Positions 17,044 through 18,704 of a DNA stretch of 18,704 nt are shown here, piece after piece. The position numbers and the translations under genes were made by a program. The DNA lies in the NCBI GenBank assembly GCA_028872645.1, contig JAPKDK010000026.1:1-18704 (forward strand), in the 5' to 3' direction. Source of the stretch: Verrucomicrobiota bacterium. GTDB taxonomy: Bacteria; Verrucomicrobiota; Verrucomicrobiia; Limisphaerales; UBA1100. A model generated the notes under the pieces. That model was not told where the DNA came from and searched no databases. It worked only from the letters and a program-made list of their open reading frames with translations. How positions within the stretch are numbered: position 1 is the stretch's first letter; every line of letters starts with the position of its first letter.

Positions 17044-18087
17044 CTAACGCTGAGGACGTCGACCGCCACCTCGACGACTTAAACCATCAGTATTGGGAGT
17101 CGCACTTTTCCAACGGGCACCGGCCCGACTGCCCGCCTGACGATGTTGGTCATAGGTCAGTTGACTGGGTTTGTGTTTGCCCAGCGCCTCAGCCAGAGGT
17201 CCAGCAAGCTTCCCGGCTGGAGTCGCGGCATCAATAACCTCAATAACCTCACCAGTTAAACCAAAAGTTCCAGGCTGAATCACCACAAACCCAGAGGTCG
17301 CTTTAAAATTCTTTACCGACTTAAATTCGGAAGCATCACTTGCGGGCACATACTGAGCCTCTCCGATAAATTGATCAGACCAAGCAACCTTTGAAAGCTC
17401 CTGCTCCATCTTCTTACGCTGCTCTGCGCTCTTCGAATAAACCACAACCAGAGGCTGACGGTCTGCTGCAGTCACATTTAAGGCGAGTCGTAAATCAGCA
17501 AGGTAAGGCAAGGGTGGAAATCCTTTTTCTGCTTTACCTTTACCCGGATAAACCAAAGCAATCGCTTCCATGGTCTGGCCCATTTTCGTCATGCTTTGGC
17601 CGGTCTGGGCATTAATCCCCGCACCGCGAACTCCTCCGAACGCCCAGACTGGACTACGACCTGCCGTGACCAGCTTGGTTTTTCCATCAGGGGTTAGGAG
17701 GGTGAAAACGGTATTCTCTAGATTACCTCCACGCGCGAAAAACCCTTTTAACACCTCATTCTCCTCCGCGTTTTCGTAGGTTGCCAAACGAATGCAGACA
17801 AACTTACGAGAAGCGGAGATAACGTCTTTGTCGGCCAGGAAACTCCTGTCCATTCCGGTTTTGCCCGGTCACCAGACTCCGGGAACTGAATGGCACTGGG
17901 GAACAGCCGAAACCAGCATGATTGGCTTGCCTGTGCGCTGGGCTTCAGCCAAACCACCTTTCCATGTGCCATGCCAAGCAATTTTTTCGGCTTTAGCTGC
18001 AGCCTTTGAAGCCGGAGCTTGCGCATTGGAAAAGAAGGGTGCCGCCAAAAAGGCGCCGGCTAGTAACGTGCTGTGAACCATGAACAT
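17044..18087 (-). CDS. Exported thioredoxin-like protein with in-frame TGA; candidate selenoprotein (Sec73)
   Basis: One frame runs from the ATG at 18087 (AGGG six bases upstream) to a TAG at 17044, interrupted only by TGA at 17871-17869. Read through, it gives 347 residues. A signal peptide (to about residue 23, SNAQA) is followed by WHGTWKGGLAEAQRTGKPIMLVSA, the usual entry of thioredoxin-like folds. Then comes VPGVW-[TGA]-PGKTGMDRSFLADKDVI and KFVCIRLATYE, the helix and strand after the redox site. The TGA directly follows Trp72, exactly where W-C-x-x places its nucleophile, so Sec (or a lost Cys) is expected. Cys65 is the only nearby thiol. A second thioredoxin-like region (about 175-300, PLVVVYSK and GFVVIQPGTFGL) and a tail SRRGGGRRPQR follow. 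Without readthrough it would be annotated as a 72-residue fragment plus an ORF starting at 17853. A recent nonsense mutation is the main alternative. It is the first gene of the sulfatase operon. Confidence 0.6.
17833..17851 (-). promoter_or_regulatory. Bacterial SECIS-like hairpin downstream of the in-frame TGA
   Basis: The mRNA segment GGACAGGAGUUUCCUGGCC folds as GG/CC, an A-G mismatch, CAGGA/UCCUG and a GUU apical loop. It starts 18 nt after the TGA and its loop starts 26 nt after it, lying inside the coding sequence as bacterial SECIS elements do. The E. coli fdhF element likewise has a short minihelix with a bulge near its base and a loop containing GU contacted by SelB. A second small fold (CCGG/CCGG) lies between the TGA and the hairpin. 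I saw this by eye and computed no folding energy. Confidence 0.45.
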
Positions 18088-18224
18088 ATATTTCCCTAGA
18101 CGATACCTTATATTATTTAGTTACAGGAACATTCTCTGAAACCTTTCCGTGTGAGGGCACGTCATTACAATTGACCCTCACGGGCTTAAACAGCATGGTG
18201 GGGAAACGCAATCCTACATTAATT
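18088..18224. promoter_or_regulatory. Divergent promoter region with imperfect inverted repeat
   Basis: A 137 bp region between the thioredoxin-like gene (-) and the EF-hand gene (+). It holds an inverted repeat TGAGGG (18152-18157) / CCCTCA (18175-18180), extended by CCGT and CGG with a two-base bulge. The DNA is AT-rich next to the minus-strand gene (ATAATATAAGG read on that strand). TTGACC at 18171 is a possible -35 for the plus-strand gene but has no good -10 partner. Promoters for both genes should lie here; exact boxes are not supported. Confidence 0.35.
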
Positions 18225-18704
18225 ATGAAAAAACACTTACTTACACCCATCGTTCTCGGTGGACTAATAACATTCAGTTTGACTACACAAGCCCAAGATC
18301 GCCCGGGACAGGGTGGACGTGGTGGAGAAGGTGGACGTGGTGGAGGAATCCGGGAAGCCATGATCAAGAAATATGATAAGAATGGTGACGGCAAGCTTGA
18401 TGAAAATGAGCGCCCTTCCCGTGAAGAAATGCAGGATTTTTTCCGTGCCCAACTTGGCGGTGGCCAAACCAGACCCAGCGGTGGTCAAACCAGGCCCGGT
18501 CAGGGTGGTCGTGATGCAGCACCGCAGCAGAATATGCGCGATGCCATGCTCAAAAAGTTTGATAAGAATGGTGACGGCAAACTTGATGAAGATGAACGCC
18601 CTTCCCGTGAAGAAATGCAGGAGTTTTTCCGCTCACAACTAGGCGGCGAACAAGGCGGCAGACCTGGCGGTGATCAAGGTGGCCCAGGTCAAGGGCGGCC
18701 AGGT
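18225..18704 (+). CDS. Exported EF-hand protein with Gly/Arg-rich linkers, partial
   Basis: The frame is open from the ATG at 18225 to the right edge (160 codons, no stop), so the 3' end is missing. A signal peptide (MKKHLLTPIVLGGLITFSLTTQA) is followed by a Gly/Arg-rich segment (GQGGRGGEGGRGGG), then two near-identical modules at residues 42-79 and 104-141. Each module has a canonical EF-hand loop DKNGDGKLDENE or DKNGDGKLDEDE (residues 51-62 and 113-124), with acidic or polar ligands at loop positions 1, 3, 5, 9 and a Glu at 12, and a helix PSREEMQxFF. Calcium binding outside the cytoplasm is expected. Linkers between modules are rich in Gly, Gln, Arg and Pro. No Shine-Dalgarno site is apparent. 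It is divergent from the thioredoxin-like/sulfatase operon. The function beyond calcium binding is unknown. Confidence 0.85.
   Translation, partial: MKKHLLTPIVLGGLITFSLTTQAQDRPGQGGRGGEGGRGGGIREAMIKKYDKNGDGKLDENERPSREEMQDFFRAQLGGGQTRPSGGQTRPGQGGRDAAPQQNMRDAMLKKFDKNGDGKLDEDERPSREEMQEFFRSQLGGEQGGRPGGDQGGPGQGRPG
18348..18647 (+). repeat. Two tandem 114 bp EF-hand-encoding repeats, period 186 bp
   Basis: Units at 18348-18461 and 18534-18647 encode almost the same 38 residues and keep long stretches of identical DNA, for example around GATAAGAATGGTGACGGCAA. This suggests a recent internal duplication. More copies may follow beyond the edge of the window. Confidence 0.8.

Noticed and set aside
17748..18026. 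An alternative minus-strand frame that passes through the TGA without a stop, suggesting a frameshift.
   Set aside because: The thioredoxin-like sequence on both sides of the TGA is in the same frame, so no shift is needed, and the alternative frame has no recognisable protein character.
17869..18087. A separate 72-codon ORF ending at the TGA, and a separate 269-codon ORF starting at 17853.
   Set aside because: They share one frame, the first alone is a signal peptide plus a third of a thioredoxin fold, and the second would lack export signal and active site while its neighbours are all exported. One gene with an in-frame TGA explains both.

Overview
This 18.7 kb window (GC roughly 55-60 % in most genes by eye) looks like chromosomal DNA from a member of the Planctomycetota-Verrucomicrobiota-Chlamydiota superphylum. 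Verrucomicrobiota is the best guess. The basis is indirect: an exported sulfatase beside a DUF3500 protein, a signal-peptide CehA/McbA-type PHP hydrolase, a GspE/GspL-like/PilO-like/secretin cluster, and weak or absent Shine-Dalgarno sites before most genes. No rRNA, tRNA, CRISPR array or insertion sequence was seen.

Layout. Positions 1-271 (-) hold the N-terminus of a membrane-anchored AsmA/TamB-like protein. A family 2 glycosyltransferase (399-1124, +) runs tail to tail into a four-gene minus-strand operon (6971 down to 1121). That operon encodes a GspE/PilB ATPase, a GspL-like actin-fold/PilN-like protein, a PilO-like protein and a GspD/PilQ secretin, which together form the ATPase, inner-membrane platform and outer-membrane pore of a type II secretion or type IV pilus machine. 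The ORFs overlap or nearly abut (TAGTG, ATGA). A dyad-rich 290 bp region separates this operon from a lipoprotein with Ig-like (SbsA-type) features (7262-8287, +). A full-length biotin-dependent pyruvate carboxylase follows (8310-11795, -). Divergent to it is a large exported CehA/McbA-like metallohydrolase (11918-14446, +) that ends inside a 51 bp palindromic element.

The last 4 kb is a second minus-strand operon: an exported thioredoxin-like protein (18087-17044), an exported sulfatase (17031-15679) and an exported DUF3500 protein (15665-14499), with gaps of 12 and 13 bp. A divergent, incomplete EF-hand protein starts at 18225 and runs off the right edge.

The most notable observation is in the thioredoxin-like gene. 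It reads as one frame from 18087 to 17044 except for a single in-frame TGA (17871-17869), placed directly after a Trp and before Pro-Gly-Lys-Thr, where thioredoxin folds normally carry the nucleophilic Cys (W-C-x-x). Eighteen to 36 nt downstream is a 19-nt hairpin with a GUU apical loop that resembles a bacterial SECIS element. I read this as a candidate exported selenoprotein (Sec73). The main alternative is a recent nonsense mutation. The thioredoxin-like protein and the sulfatase also share a GGGRRP tail conserved at protein level but different at synonymous sites, and Arg/Gly-rich segments recur in the other two exported proteins of this cluster.
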